Below are positions 46,501 to 56,815 of a stretch of 64,000 nt of DNA, in pieces. Numbering within the stretch: the stretch's first letter is position 1; the number at the start of each line of letters is the position of its first letter. The stretch lies in the NCBI GenBank assembly GCA_030248215.1, contig JASANG010000423.1:57884-121883 (forward strand), written 5' to 3'. A model generated the notes under the pieces. That model did no database searches. It saw only the letters and a list, made by a program, of their open reading frames with translations, and was not told the origin of the DNA. This stretch comes from Enoplolaimus lenunculus. Its lineage: Eukaryota > Nematoda > Enoplea > Enoplida > Thoracostomopsidae. A program made the translations under genes and the position numbers.

Positions 46501-49500
46501 ATTTAATTGAATCCAGGTTAGAGTACAGAAAATTAATTTACCCGGGTTCACAGTGTATGACCGCGGAACAACACTGAGTGTCGGCGCCGCTTTTTGATGT
46601 GCAGCGTTGTATTGCGGTTGGGTAGTAAACACTTGAAGCGGAAAGGGCTTACAAGTCTTTGGATTGTCTAAAAAAAATTAAAAAGGAAATCGACAAAAAT
46701 GATCAAAAAAGAAAATATTTCCGTTCAACTTAATTAAAAGTACAATATTCTAGAGAGGCAAAACAATTTTATGAGAAACAAGCAGAGAATTCATTTGACG
46801 TATAGGCGGGGCTTAAACATTAATAGAGATAGTAAAGAAAGATTTCTGGGCTAACCCCGCTAACTTTTCACTGCGTACGGACTACGGACATGTCTTTGAA
46901 GCGATACTTTTTCTTTCATTAAAACATTTGGCACTTTCAATGTATCTTTGGCCGCTATGGGCCGTTTTGGTTATATTTCAGCTGGTCCAGCATAAGCCAA
47001 TTATTTTGGTTCAAAACGGAGAGCTGGCAGTTTTACTTTGAAATAGACCGGCAACAATAATATAGTTTCTGATATAGCCAGTCCGTTGTAATGCGGACTG
47101 CTAAATCAAACCAGGACGGTATGGTTGCCTCGCCGTATCTGCCGCGAAAATCAATCTTTAAGAATCTTACGCTATCGCAATGAATATCACTGCACTGCAA
47201 TAACCAGACGAATGTATGCGCAGGAACGAAAACTTTCACACAGGTTTTAGGTCACAACATTTCAAAGCGTTTTAGTTTAAATGAAGTTGACCTTCGTTTC
47301 TTGTAAAAAATGGTATCTGGGTATGTAATAAAAGTCGATTTTCCTATTTTGAAGCTTAATCAACCGGTGCCTATTGCTGAAATTAAAGTCCGTAAATGGA
47401 TACAGGCGGAAATTTCTAATTAGCGACTATATTAACCGTCAATTTGCCCTGATTAGATTGCGTAAATACTTCGTGGACCAAGTAAAAGCTCAGCAGAGAT
47501 TTGAGTCATTGCATAAGGTTTTTTTACCTCCTATTCATATACTGCAAAAATGGTGAGTCAAAGTGACTCTTTCCGAAATAGGCTTTTCCGAACTACACAA
47601 ACTAAGTCAAATTTGACTCCGCAAGAGTCAAATTCGACTCACTGAGCGAAATACTTCCTGATTCAAGTAAAGCTCAAGTAGAGATTTGATTCGTTGCACA
47701 AAGTTTTTACCTCCTATTCATTGCAGAATATTCATCAAGATTTAAAAGTATATTCCTAAAATAATAAACTTAAATCATAGTAAATGGTAGTCATAAAGTG
47801 TGTGGTCCAAACATACTGGAACTGCGTTGGAAACGAATCACAATCCGGAACCGAATAAGAGAACATCCTCTGGAGAGAATACATAATTTGGGTCACTACA
47901 AATGCAGTGTACATTACCAGCTAGAGAACGCTTCAAAACACATGGAATGGCATTAAGGCTTGATTCAGTGGCTGGAATCTGTCAAAGACTGGCTTATCGC
48001 AAACTGGTGATTAATTTTGAGTTTTCAAATATTTATTAAGTAATTTCGTTGCTCCAGACTAGTTGACGAGCCATGACCTTGTTTGACTACCCGACTACGC
48101 CCTTGGCTTAGTTTAGTTACAAGTTTTGACCCGTGTAAAGATCAGGGTCGGAGCGTTTTTCTGCGGATCTGCAATAGAGTAAGCTTAAGCTTTAGACTCG
48201 TTTCTACTGTGGCTTAGGCTTTGGCTTAGACATATTCTTATACAACGGTAATTGCGCTGTTGTATACATTAACCCAAGTGTTTGATTTGAATTTGTGTGA
48301 TGCGAACCTCATAACAACGCATCCAGAATTCATTGTTCAAATTGTTTGAATTGCAATTTTGCTGATCTCCCTTTAAAACAAAGAAGTATTGACTCATTTG
48401 ACTTTTATAACGTTGGTCAATGTTCACTCAATGTGTAGCAAACATTCCCTGGCTGATCCAAGCAAGGTGGCACGCTGGCTATAAGCCCGTTAACAAGGAT
48501 CAAAGCCATGTTCGTTCGTTAAAATTGAATACTTAAATTACGTTTGCATTCTCGCTCACGTCGCTGACGGACGTTTATTTTGCAAGATTGCGTGGACTGC
48601 CTCTTCGAGGCTTTATAGATGCTTCAGTGTACACATTACTAATGAAAATTGTAACACCGTTTTGCTGGGGTTAACTTTATATGTTACCGTCATGTATTGC
48701 ATACTACGATTGGCAAACTGCTCACTACTCGACCGTATCTATTAATGGTGCGCTGAATGAAACAAATATTTCATTTAAACTGGTGGGACATTGGTTTTGA
48801 AACCAAGAAAGCTTAAATTGAAATATTTCTCATAGTCGTGACATTGTGAACATACCACTCGGCTAAATGTGGTTTCAACTTTAACCCCTTCTCACATTGA
48901 GTTGCCTATAGGCAACTCAGCGCAGTGTATACACGGTAAATAATATATATCGCACCGTGCTTAACAATTGCAACACGTATACGTAGTACTAAATCACCAC
49001 AAGACGTGAGAGCTCCCTTGGGCTCGAGCGTCAAGCTCCTATAGCTGAGTGGTGATGGTATACGCCTCCCACTCCAGTCACTGGCGTTCGAATCCGAGCA
49101 TAAAAGCAGGTCTCAGGGGAAATGGAAAATATTGGAAAATATTCATGTGAGAAAGGGTTAAACGCAATGCTAACACATTAAACACAGTGTGTGCTTCATA
49201 CATAGTATCAAGCGCATAATAACGGGCAAATGTGTACGTGATTTGGTTTAAATTTTTAGGCTTAGATTCTAGGATTATTTTTAAAGTGGTACGTTTTTGA
49301 AGCAGGTTTAGGGTTTTTTCCACAAGTATATGCCACAGCAGAGATTGTTGATTTTTTTAGGCCAACGTTAATAATAGGCGGGTGTCCATTAAGCCTAATC
49401 ATAAGCCTTAACATAAGCATAAACCAGAACCTAAGGCTGAACTTAAGCCTTAAGCGGAAGTCTTAATAAAAACCTAACCGTAAGGCTAATTGTAAGCCTA

Positions 49501-49911
49501 AATATCCTAAGCCTCGGCGTCTCTGTATCTCCCAGTCTCCCTGTCACCAGCACTTCATAATTAACATTGGACCGTTTTTACATTGGAAAACAAATGTTTC
49601 TGTATTTTGCGATATATAGTTAGGGCTGCGCTATATATACTTTAACGTGCCCGACGCCGAGGGACGACGCCACACGCCCTATGCCTTGCTATAGGCAAAA
49701 TTTATTTTGGGCGTGCGGTGCCACGCGGCGAGCATAGCGCAACCCTTATGTTATTAATCCGCGATATATTCGATCCGTACCATGCACCTGTGATAAATTG
49801 AATAAAACGTTTTAATTACCATCAATCTAATTACGTTTGACTACACTGAAAATATTTTTCGCTTTTTCGCTTACCTGCAAGTTTAATTTCTTCCGGCTTC
49901 AATTCTCCCAT
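34379..49911 (-). CDS. SLC6A4: Monoamine neurotransmitter:sodium symporter, serotonin-transporter-like, 14 exons
   Basis: SLC6 monoamine transporters drive amine reuptake across the plasma membrane with Na+ and Cl-. Fourteen exons join in phase: 49875-49911, 46542-46667, 44065-44349, 43134-43268, 42521-42800, 41617-41752, 40892-41026, 39487-39590, 39046-39170, 38216-38328, 37290-37418, 36597-36696, 36150-36250, 34421 or 34379-34597. With the read-through end they give 674 residues (human SERT 630); the N-terminal tail is longer, about 110 residues. Helix 1 holds [13 protein letters not shown] with the amine-binding aspartate D133. The extracellular loop has [10 protein letters not shown], the paired cysteines of monoamine carriers. 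[18 protein letters not shown] and [12 protein letters not shown] follow. SERT-type features include [15 protein letters not shown] and [14 protein letters not shown] or DAT cannot be excluded without a tree. It converges on the ATP10-type gene. Confidence 0.92.
34693..35104. mobile_element. Possible AT-rich MITE with ACTGCTGCCG ends
   Basis: ACTGCTGCCGAATTAAG and GAATCAAGCGGCAGCAGT are inverted. The interior is AT-rich with repeated ATTTACTTAA-like runs. No clear target duplication. Confidence 0.4.
35545..35781 (+). mobile_element. tRNA-derived SINE, copy S2
   Basis: CATGTGAGACATGTTTGTCC, then GTGGCGCAGTGGTAGAGTG, then a tail ending TAGACTGGCA. The B box is decayed. It lies in SLC6A4-like intron 13, antisense to the gene. 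Confidence 0.8.
35891..36141 (+). mobile_element. tRNA-derived SINE, copy S3
   Basis: CATGAGACATGCTTATTTTG, then CGCGGCGCAGCGGTAACATC (A box), CCAGTTCGAAACCAG (B box) and TAGACTGGCA. Its end lies 9 bases inside the SLC6A4-like intron, next to the exon 13 donor. Confidence 0.82.
36150..36250 (-). CDS. SLC6A4: SLC6A4-like exon 13 (helix 11)
   Basis: Encodes [20 protein letters not shown] and [10 protein letters not shown]. Acceptor CTTTTAG, donor GTAAGT. A SINE end lies 9 bases into the following intron. Confidence 0.93.
36597..36696 (-). CDS. SLC6A4: SLC6A4-like exon 12 (helix 10)
   Basis: Encodes [19 protein letters not shown] and VVVSWIYG. Acceptor GTTTTAG, donor GTATTT. Confidence 0.93.
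37290..37418 (-). CDS. SLC6A4: SLC6A4-like exon 11 (helix 9)
   Basis: Encodes [20 protein letters not shown] and [17 protein letters not shown]. Acceptor TTATAG, donor GTACAT. Confidence 0.94.
38216..38328 (-). CDS. SLC6A4: SLC6A4-like exon 10 (helix 8)
   Basis: Encodes [16 protein letters not shown] and [13 protein letters not shown] with the second sodium-site residues. Acceptor ATTTTAG, donor GTAAGC. Confidence 0.95.
38552..38887. mobile_element. TA-flanked MITE (CTGTAGTGACCC family), copy 3, inverted
   Basis: CTGTATTGACCAGAATATG and CTTATTCGGGTCACTACAG ends with TA on each side. It runs opposite to copy 2. Confidence 0.85.
39046..39170 (-). CDS. SLC6A4: SLC6A4-like exon 9 (helix 7)
   Basis: Encodes [20 protein letters not shown] and [12 protein letters not shown]. 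The codon split at the junction gives Met where relatives usually have Arg or Gln (YRDA, YQDA). Acceptor TTTTTAG, donor GTATTA. Confidence 0.93.
39487..39590 (-). CDS. SLC6A4: SLC6A4-like exon 8 (helix 6)
   Basis: Encodes [20 protein letters not shown] and [12 protein letters not shown], the sodium and substrate site. Acceptor CTTTCAG, donor GTAAGT. Confidence 0.95.
40700..40864. mobile_element. CCTAAG MITE, copy 9
   Basis: GGCAAAGGTAAAGATCAGGG to CCTGTTGTATACATTGGCC, with GAAAATTT and AAAAATTT as near-exact flanks. Confidence 0.82.
40892..41026 (-). CDS. SLC6A4: SLC6A4-like exon 7 (helix 5)
   Basis: Encodes [20 protein letters not shown] and [15 protein letters not shown]. Acceptor ATTTCAG, donor GTATGT. 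Confidence 0.95.
41617..41752 (-). CDS. SLC6A4: SLC6A4-like exon 6 (helix 4)
   Basis: Encodes [18 protein letters not shown] and [12 protein letters not shown]. Acceptor GATTGCAG, donor GTAGTC. Confidence 0.94.
42035..42202. mobile_element. CCTAAG MITE, copy 10
   Basis: GGGCCCATGTATAGAACAGG to CCTGTTCTATACATGGGCCC, nearly perfect ends. AAAATTGT and AATTTTGT flank it. It has a clean CCTAAG run. Confidence 0.88.
42521..42800 (-). CDS. SLC6A4: SLC6A4-like exon 5 (helix 3 and EL2)
   Basis: Encodes [20 protein letters not shown] and the extracellular loop [15 protein letters not shown]. Two N-linked sites are visible (NNS, NAT). Acceptor GTTTCAG, donor GTGAGT. Confidence 0.95.
43134..43268 (-). 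CDS. SLC6A4: SLC6A4-like exon 4 (helix 2)
   Basis: Encodes [19 protein letters not shown] and [12 protein letters not shown], then ICPLFKG. Acceptor ATTTTAG, donor GTAAGT. Confidence 0.96.
44065..44349 (-). CDS. SLC6A4: SLC6A4-like exon 3 (helix 1, substrate aspartate)
   Basis: An acidic N-tail, then [20 protein letters not shown] and [16 protein letters not shown]. Acceptor ATTTCAG, donor GTGAGT. Confidence 0.97.
44772..44937. mobile_element. CCTAAG MITE, copy 11
   Basis: GGGCCAACGTATAGTACAGG at the left, a GCTCTGATCTTGACATGAG end at the right. No clear target duplication. Confidence 0.75.
45545..45967. mobile_element. CTCAAATGTG-family MITE split by another MITE
   Basis: The left part has CACCAGTGAACGACAGG and the GCTATCACCAACTCAAG run; the right part is CACATCTGAGAATACGGGCT. 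The TA-flanked element 45733-45941 separates them. Duplicated parts follow to 46083. Confidence 0.65.
45733..45941. mobile_element. TA-flanked MITE of GAGTCAAATT repeats, copy 2 (nested)
   Basis: CACTGCAAAAAGTGGTG and CACCGTTTCTTGCAGTG ends, TA on each side. A nearby uninterrupted copy shows the empty site. Confidence 0.88.
46067..46210. repeat. 72-bp tandem duplication
   Basis: TACACATCTGAGAATGCGGG starts at 46067 and at 46139; the two units differ at a few bases. Confidence 0.9.
46542..46667 (-). CDS. SLC6A4: SLC6A4-like exon 2
   Basis: Encodes an N-terminal cytosolic stretch, [16 protein letters not shown] to VNP. Acceptor TTTTTTTAG, donor GTAAAT; phase 1 in and out. Low conservation is expected here. 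Confidence 0.65.
47541..47660. mobile_element. Partial TA-flanked MITE of GAGTCAAATT repeats
   Basis: Only the left half is present: CTGCAAAAATGGTGAGTC to GAGTCAAATTCGACTCACTG. Confidence 0.65.
48129..48275. mobile_element. CCTAAG MITE, copy 12
   Basis: ACCCGTGTAAAGATCAGGGT to GCTGTTGTATACATTAACCC. AAGTTTTG and AAGTGTTT flank it. Confidence 0.75.
48895..49157. mobile_element. TTAA-flanked piggyBac-like MITE with a tRNA-like module
   Basis: TTAA, then CCCCTTCTCACAT; at the far end ATGTGAGAAAGGG, then TTAA. It holds the palindrome GAGTTGCCTATAGGCAACTC and, at about 49029-49104, TAGCTGAGTGGTGATGGTA (A-box-like) and GCGTTCGAATCCGAG (B-box-like). The tRNA-like part does not fold into a full acceptor stem. 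Confidence 0.82.
49621..49748. mobile_element. Small GC-rich MITE with TTAGGGYTGCGCTATA ends
   Basis: TAGGGCTGCGCTATATATAC and GAGCATAGCGCAACCCTTA are inverted. The interior is GC-rich and palindromic. It shares its ends with the block at 25162. Confidence 0.8.
49875..49911 (-). CDS. SLC6A4: SLC6A4-like exon 1 (start codon)
   Basis: Encodes [12 protein letters not shown] plus one base. Donor GTAAGC on the minus strand. It was chosen because its phase and position fit exon 2; a different first exon is possible. Confidence 0.6.
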
Positions 49912-50452
49912 CACTGGAGATGATTAATTTAAATTTGTTCTAGGATGGTTGTGTAAATAATTTTTAAAAATTTTTTCACTATTCGCGGTTTACGCAGCCC
50001 GCATTCACACTCTACTATAATAATTTAATAAGGCAATAGCTGGCATTCTGTAACAAATACATAGTGTTCATGACCAGTTTAGGCTATTTGGTTTTAAACA
50101 TTAAAAATTGCTGAAATAAAAAAATTGTGGTACTCGATTTTAAAATATTGCATTGAAGCAAAGAAGCCAGACCATCTATGTTAGAATATGAGATATTTGC
50201 AGTTGTAGTATTTTTCATACTTTTACCAAATTCAAGAGTTTCAGTATGCATGTTATGGTAACATTGGGGCCGCTAAGAAAACGTTTTATAAATGAGATTT
50301 TTTGTTACAAAACCTAAAAACAATTTTTTGACAACACTTGGCAGATTTAGTAATAAAAATTCAACAGTTTTATTGCTTAGTTGACCTTGACTTATGGCCT
50401 CGGCACGGACTTCAGCAAAACTGGATGACGTCCGACTCCGTATTTTTGAATG

Positions 50453-50647
50453 ACCAATGTTACTTTAAAGGTCGTAACAGTAGATTAAGCGTATTTTTAA
50501 GCCTATGCCTAAAGCCTAAGCGTTGCAAAAATGAGTTCCTAAGCCTAAGTCTAAGCCTAAGCGTAAGCAAAAATGTAATCTAGCATATAAACCGACTCTT
50601 TTGTAGACCCATCAGAAACCTGGACGGCCCTTAAAGTAACATGGGCC
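50453..50647. mobile_element. CCTAAG MITE, sub-family with ATGTTACTTTAA ends
   Basis: CCAATGTTACTTTAAAGGTC and GGCCCTTAAAGTAACATGGG are inverted. The interior hexamers match the main family. Confidence 0.75.
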
Positions 50648-51324
50648 TTTTGACCTTAGGTTTCAGCCAGAATTCCCGAATTGAATAAAAGCATGGCATT
50701 TTTCTGCAGTAACGTTTGTTGAACTGAAAGTTTGCTGATTTTGACGTTAAAAGTACAATTTCAGCGCCAAGCTGAACGTACTTCAGTTCTGTCTTCGTAG
50801 CCAAGTTTTTGATGCTTATCAAACGGTTCCAAATTAACGACGCGGTCTTAGATTGAAATGAAATACCGGTCTTAGATTGAAATGAAATACTATTTTAACC
50901 CTGCAATATCACCTTTGATATGTCGCTTCTATTCCTTTAATTTACGTCGGTAAAGGCTGTCTGACAAGCATTTTAAATATGAAATTTTGCACGTTCGTTT
51001 ATAGACGTCAAGGTGTAATTTTCATGCTCTTGTAAGATTTTCAAAAACTTCTGGAAAAACGAGAACAAAATGCAATTTTACAGACTTAATTAATCGAAAA
51101 AGACGTCAAATATTTCAACAATCGTGCTACTGAACCGTGTAAGATTTTACGTCTGCTAATATCTTGCACCTTACATGTCTGCCTGCTCTGTAGTTCACGG
51201 GGCACATTTTAAGGGGGGCGATAAGGTTGGATATATCCTCTCCAAAATTGGTAGAAAAAACCAAGAAGCCAATTTCACAAGCTTTACTTTTACATTAAGT
51301 TCTTCTGAATTAAAATCAGGACTA

Positions 51325-51572
51325 CACACAAAAAATTATTTCTGAATTTATTCAGAAAAGTGTTTTCTGTGGCAAATCTGAAAAGTTTCGCTGATAATTA
51401 AGACAATTTTTCTTAAAAATAACTGGAAAACGTTTATTTTCAGACTTTATTTCAAAACGTTTTTTGAAAACATTTCTGTTATAACAGAAATACTTTTCAA
51501 GTGCACCTTGCGAATCATATTTCTCAAATGTAAGAAATTTTTTGTTAAATATCAGAAATATTATTTTGAGTG
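51325..51572. mobile_element. TA-flanked AT-rich MITE
   Basis: CACACAAAAAATTATTTCTG and CAGAAATATTATTTTGAGTG are inverted, with TA on both sides. 248 bp, no open frame. Confidence 0.8.
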
Positions 51573-52317
51573 TAGGCCTTTAAAGTAGTTGCATGGGGCG
51601 TGCAGTTTGTAACCGGCCCAATATAAAGTACATCTGACTATAAAACTTTAAAGGATGTTAAGCTTTACAAGCAGAATTCAAACAAGGTTAAGCTTACAAG
51701 CACAGTTGCAAATAGGTCAATCGGTTATGGTCGATGGTAAGAATCATTTTTGTTGTTATTTTTAATACAATCAACGTCACTATTGCAACTTTATTTAGCA
51801 CACAAATTTTAACGTGGTTCAGTTGACTTCGGGCTGTTTGCTCGTTAAGAAAATTTGTAAACATGAGTTCATTTCAGTGCAGAGTTTACTAGTAGCCGTC
51901 AGTTGCACCCAGGTGCAATCTTCCTAATTTGCTGGGTATTCAAGCGCTTTCACAACGTTACATTATGCCAAAGAAGTCATTCGTTGACCAGTGCGTGGAT
52001 TACGGTTTCAAAATTACACTATCGTAAATTTATAGGTACTAATTCTTTTGTAGAACGATCTGTATATTATTAAAAGCAAAGTTCACTGCTGTATTGGAAC
52101 GCTACTCTAAATACGTATGTGGTGCGTTTCAGCTTTAATAAACATAGATTTCGTGTTTCCTGTCACTTGCATGTCTAATTATTTAATGCCAAACAGTTAA
52201 CGAATTTGATAGATATAAATGTTACTTGGATCATAGGTCGTGGGTTATATATATTTTCATTACTCGTGGGTCACCGTGGGTCGTGGGGGATTCACAATAA
52301 TAAACCATTTGTCTCAC

Positions 52318-52443
52318 TGTTTACAGAATGATTTAATTACTTTTATGAAGGATGAACCCATGGCTGGAATGTATCGAAAATTTTTGTCGGATTTTAATTT
52401 CACAAAATTGCAAACCAATTATATTTCATACAACGATAAGTAG
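52318..52443 (+). CDS. Possible terminal exon of an unidentified gene
   Basis: A TTTACAG acceptor is followed by an open frame to TAG: NDLITFMKDEPMAGMYRKF, then LSDFNFTKLQTNY to YNDK. Composition is protein-like and unlike the flanking AT-rich DNA. I found no upstream exon in matching phase, and the family is unknown. A second candidate on the other strand ends 13 bases downstream. Confidence 0.3.
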   Translation, partial: CLQNDLITFMKDEPMAGMYRKFLSDFNFTKLQTNYISYNDK

Positions 52444-52456
52444 ACAGTTACTTAAG

Positions 52457-52819
52457 TTAAATGCGGCGCTGGCGTGACGAAAATTCTGTAACCGCCTTCT
52501 GCTGAGTGGCATTTAATTGACGTTTATAAGCCAAGTATTCCAAAATATTGAAAAAAATTACTAAAATAAAACCAAGACGCAAACGGAAATGTTCTGTGTG
52601 ACGAGTTTTCGTCACAACAAATTCAGTATTAGAATGCGCGCATGCACTTAATTGCTGTATAGCAAACTGGCAAAACGTTGGCATGTAAAACGATTTGTGT
52701 GTTGGCTTCAAGCGGGCAGCCCAAAATATTTCAATTGAGGGGTCAAATGGGATACTAATGAAGATGATTTTAAATGAACTGATGTAGTTGCATATATATT
52801 TATCATTTCTAAGGGACAT
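52457..52819 (-). CDS. Open frame with one likely membrane helix
   Basis: A 120-residue minus-strand frame with ATG. It has one hydrophobic segment, LGFILVIFFNILEYLAY, followed by a basic tail (KRQL, RQRRI). A CTATACAG acceptor inside the frame would make the last 65 residues a terminal exon. I do not recognise the family. It may be a chance frame. Confidence 0.25.
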   Translation of the reverse strand: MSLRNDKYICNYISSFKIIFISIPFDPSIEIFWAARLKPTHKSFYMPTFCQFAIQQLSACAHSNTEFVVTKTRHTEHFRLRLGFILVIFFNILEYLAYKRQLNATQQKAVTEFSSRQRRI

Positions 52820-54220
52820 AAACTTGCAACAAATTGGTCAAATTGTAAGACGAGAGACAGCTGCATTCCTTTTGCGTATACCTGCTAGTCGTTCCAGACT
52901 ATCGCTATAGCAAAAAATGCCGTTCATAGGGTAAACACCGTGAGCAATGTTGAAAACCTAATATACCACATTCAGACCAGGGTTCGAAAACTCTATACTC
53001 GAAACTCGAACAAATCGTAACCGGATGTAAGTTATAGTCTTAAATTGACCGTAAAGACAAATCACACAAAACTCTTAAAACCCCAGTTACTGTATAAACG
53101 GCAATTGTGGGTTATACGAACCGTTAAAACGGGCACTTTATATCGAGGTTTGTAAGGTAAACTAAACCGCACGCAGCAGGTACAAAACAGAACGATCTGT
53201 TTTCAACCGAGTTCGGGGTTCACCGGCGTACGCCACCACCAAAAGGTGGCCAAAAATTTGAGTACCGTTTAAAGTCGGAGCCGGAAGGCGTTTCGGGTTA
53301 AGTAGAGAAACGGCGAAAAGTTTTGAATGTTGTTTAAAATGTTTAGGCTCAGTTGATTCAAAGCTTTTACTGGCGAACGATTTACTTTTGAGGGAAAACA
53401 GTATTTTGATGACGGAGTCGTTTATGCGTTTTTGCGAGTCGTTAGGCAGGCGAGATTACGGTAGAAACTTACGCAGCATTTTGTATACCAACGTATATGT
53501 ATGCGCGTGGAGTGGGTCAGTATGGTGCTTGATATTTCGGTTCTTGTTCACTTTCCACTTATGGCTAAGGGTTAGGCTTAGTCGTAGACATAGGTTCAAG
53601 CTTAGGGCGTCAAAATGTTCAGGTTTCGGTTTAGAAAAGTTTTTCTAAAATCGAGTCTTAGTTTAAGCCTGAAGTTATGCCTGAGGGGCAAAGTGTACAA
53701 CAGCCTATATTTCAGCTAAATACAGGAAAATGAAAACGAAATCAATATTCCCATACGCGAAAGTGGTTTGATTTAACACTGCTGACGATTTGTCTAAGTA
53801 TGTTGTCTTAAAACTCAATATCCGAAAGTCTAGCAAGGATTTCGCACGTGGAAAAAATCCGAAATAATTTTAGCCTCTTAGCAAGCTGAGATGACTACGT
53901 GCCTGTTTTGTACCAAACTCATTGGACGGAAAATTTTCATAAACTATTGTGGTTGCCTGCATTTACGCGGATGAGTGAAATTTTACCGGAGCCATGGTGT
54001 CTTCTGCATGGGATCCAGCTATTTCTTATAGATTAACTTCGAAAACTGAGCAAGGTGTAAACACCGAATCCAGCTGCGTCATATGTATGGCATACGCTTG
54101 CGGCCAATTGCAAATTCTACCAATCAATAGTTTAGGTTAAATTTGAAAATAGTTCAAAATCAAAACTATATCTGACTTTTTGGGTTTCAAACTATTAAAG
54201 AACTATGATTGTTAACAGAA
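52820..54220. other. Intergenic DNA, no gene seen
   Basis: A TTAGGC-bearing MITE fragment lies near 53560-53680. I see nothing else that I can name. Confidence 0.4.
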
Positions 54221-54494
54221 GCGGATCCAAAAATTTCTGATGAGGGGGGTGGGCGTGCAAACGTTATGAGACGCAAAAATTGTAAGGTATAGGGACATTT
54301 ATCATTATATTACTAAAAACTTTTGTAAAGAGAAAAATTGTAAGATTTTATCACAAAAATTTTTTTGAAGACAAAAATTGTATTTTGTACAAAAATGTTT
54401 TCTGAGAGAGAACAATTGTAATGTACCTTAGAATTTTACCACAAAAGTTCTAAAGGGGCCTATGCCCCCGTCCCCCTCTGGATCCGCTAATGAT
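54221..54494. mobile_element. hAT-like MITE, long form
   Basis: AGAAGCGGATCCAAAAATTT and CCCCCTCTGGATCCGCTAATG ends mirror each other, like the short element at 8474. The interior has four AAAAATTGTA-type repeats. Confidence 0.7.
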
Positions 54495-54828
54495 CGCTTT
54501 CAATAAGTTGAAATAAATTGTTCAGAATATTTGTTACCTGAATTTTGGCACGTACAGGTTTCAGCTCAGCTATATATAACAGTTTGAAGCTCTAACCCGA
54601 GGGGCTCTCACGTCTTGCAGAAATTTTCTAATGCGCGTACGGGTAGTAATTGTTAAACCCAATTTATGTTGTTCTAAGTTGCGCACAGTTTACTCTATGT
54701 GAGAAGAAGGCGTTAACGCCATTATCGTTCAAGTATGACGGACAGTGAAAACCTCACGAGCGAAGTAAGCGAGTAAGAATTCAAATAAAACATAGTACCA
54801 ATAGTAGTACAAATTTTGGGTATTCTGT

Positions 54829-56815
54829 AACACAGCGAACTTAAAAAATACAACTTCAAACTCGGTCAGCACTCTGGAGAACAACTTCTTAAATAAGTTC
54901 GAAGGTTACCAAAGCAAGCGCAAGCTCTATACTTCTTACAATAAAAATCGCACAATCTATAAATCTAAACAACTTAATTAAACTCAAGCCCCCATGGCAG
55001 AAACAGAGATGCTTAAACTTTCCTATGCCCCAAAAATATCGCAGATCGCGTAACACAAAATAAGTACTTTCAGAACCATAAAACAAGCCACAGAACAATA
55101 AAATTACGGCTCCCTTGAAGGGTAAAACACTCTTAAATATCAATCTGTTACTACTCGGCTACTCATTAGACCATTTAAAACCCCCAAAATAGCACTAATT
55201 GACACCCCAGAATACTTTTAATCAACATTATACAAACCAAGAAACTTCTCGTCTAACCAGATAAATTACACAACTACCTATTTGTTAAATTTTATTTGAA
55301 ACTTAGGGGCTCCTTGCGAAAAGAATTCTCGTATGCACGCTATAATATTCCAATCGTAAAACTCAACCATCACACTCTTTGGCGTAACACAAAAACTTCC
55401 CAAAGCCGGCTTAGTAATAATTATCGCATACGAATTTTCACAAAAATTCCAAATCCACACAAAATTAGTAAGAAATTCTACTTGGGCTTCACAAATTATC
55501 GTATACAACGGGCTCCAAATACTCTTATCTCAAAAATACAGTACAGTTATCTCAACACTAAACGCTTACTTCGCGTGCAACTATAACAAATAACTCCCCA
55601 AAATCGTTAAACCCTAAAAATCATAAACTACAAAACACAAAATCCGCTAAGCCGTCGGGCAGCAACTCGCTCCCGTATATCACTGAGCCCCCGAACCCAA
55701 CTTGCTCTGCGCTTATATATCCGTAAACCGAAAGGTTAATTGAGTTCTATGAATTTTATGATAAATTTTAAAATTTTTCAAAAATGCTGGAAAACCACTA
55801 AATTTAACTTAAAAAAGTTTTTCTTAAAAATTTCTAACTTAACATTTTGTTAAAATTTAACAAAAAGCAGTTTTGTCTTAAAAATTTAGTTTTCAGATGA
55901 AAATTTAAACTTTTAAAATAGCTCAAAAATCTAAAGTATGTTGTTTTGACCCAAGTAATTTATTTTAAAAACAAAATTGATCTTTCAAATCGCATAAGAA
56001 GTGAAAAAATCCACTATTTTGACGAAAATCCGTAATTTTCAAAACAAAATTTTACTTAAAATTAACAAAAATTAACCTAAAAACAATGTTTTTTCTTCCA
56101 AGGGCTGATTCGAGGTTCTTCCAATTCTCAGAATTACCATGTTTTAAAATTTTTCGCAAAGGGGCCACTCGGCTGTACTTCAAAATAAAAATTATTTTGG
56201 GTAAAAATGTACCACGCTACCCTAACCATAATCCGTAAGGAAACCATAAATTTACATCATGAAATCACAATCTACAACTAAATTGTAAAAGTATGTTCCT
56301 CTACCAATCTAAAGTATAAGCGCAAAACAATGCGTTAAAACATAAAACAGCAGTAGCTAGAAGGCAAACTGAAAAAAGGGGCAGAGAAGTTTGTAGAAGG
56401 GCTACTCTACAGTGCTACTTAGTTTCAGCTAGCGCGAGCCTCATAGTCTGAACTAAAGTACAAAGAACCATCCAAGGCCACTCCAGTTGCAAGCTGCACT
56501 CTAAATCCGCTTACGATCTAATACACCGCTGCAAGCTGCATAGTAAAGCCCTCAACACACTACATACCAGATAAAAACCCGTCAGCACAGCACATGCTAA
56601 ATATATTAGATGCAGCGCAACAATATAACCCATAGCGCTGCTTACACGCTTTAAAACAACAACAACAACAACAACAACAATAAAACAACAACAACAACAT
56701 CAACAACCCTTAGGATAAAAATCATACATAAAAAATACATACAACACAACATTACGACAGGGGGATAAACATGAAAATTTTTCTCGTTTTTTAAAAGGGG
56801 GCCAATGTATATAAC
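54829..56815. repeat. Long copy of a duplicated AT-rich segment
   Basis: TAACACAGCGAACTTAAAAA begins this copy and a shorter one at 59113. Shared parts are 54829-54965, 55553-55783, 56157-56556 and 56650-56815. The unmatched parts are absent from the short copy. The plus strand is rich in A and C and poor in G. Confidence 0.8.

Noticed and set aside
49029-49104. A working tRNA gene
   Set aside because: No acceptor stem can be formed and the module lies inside a TIR element.
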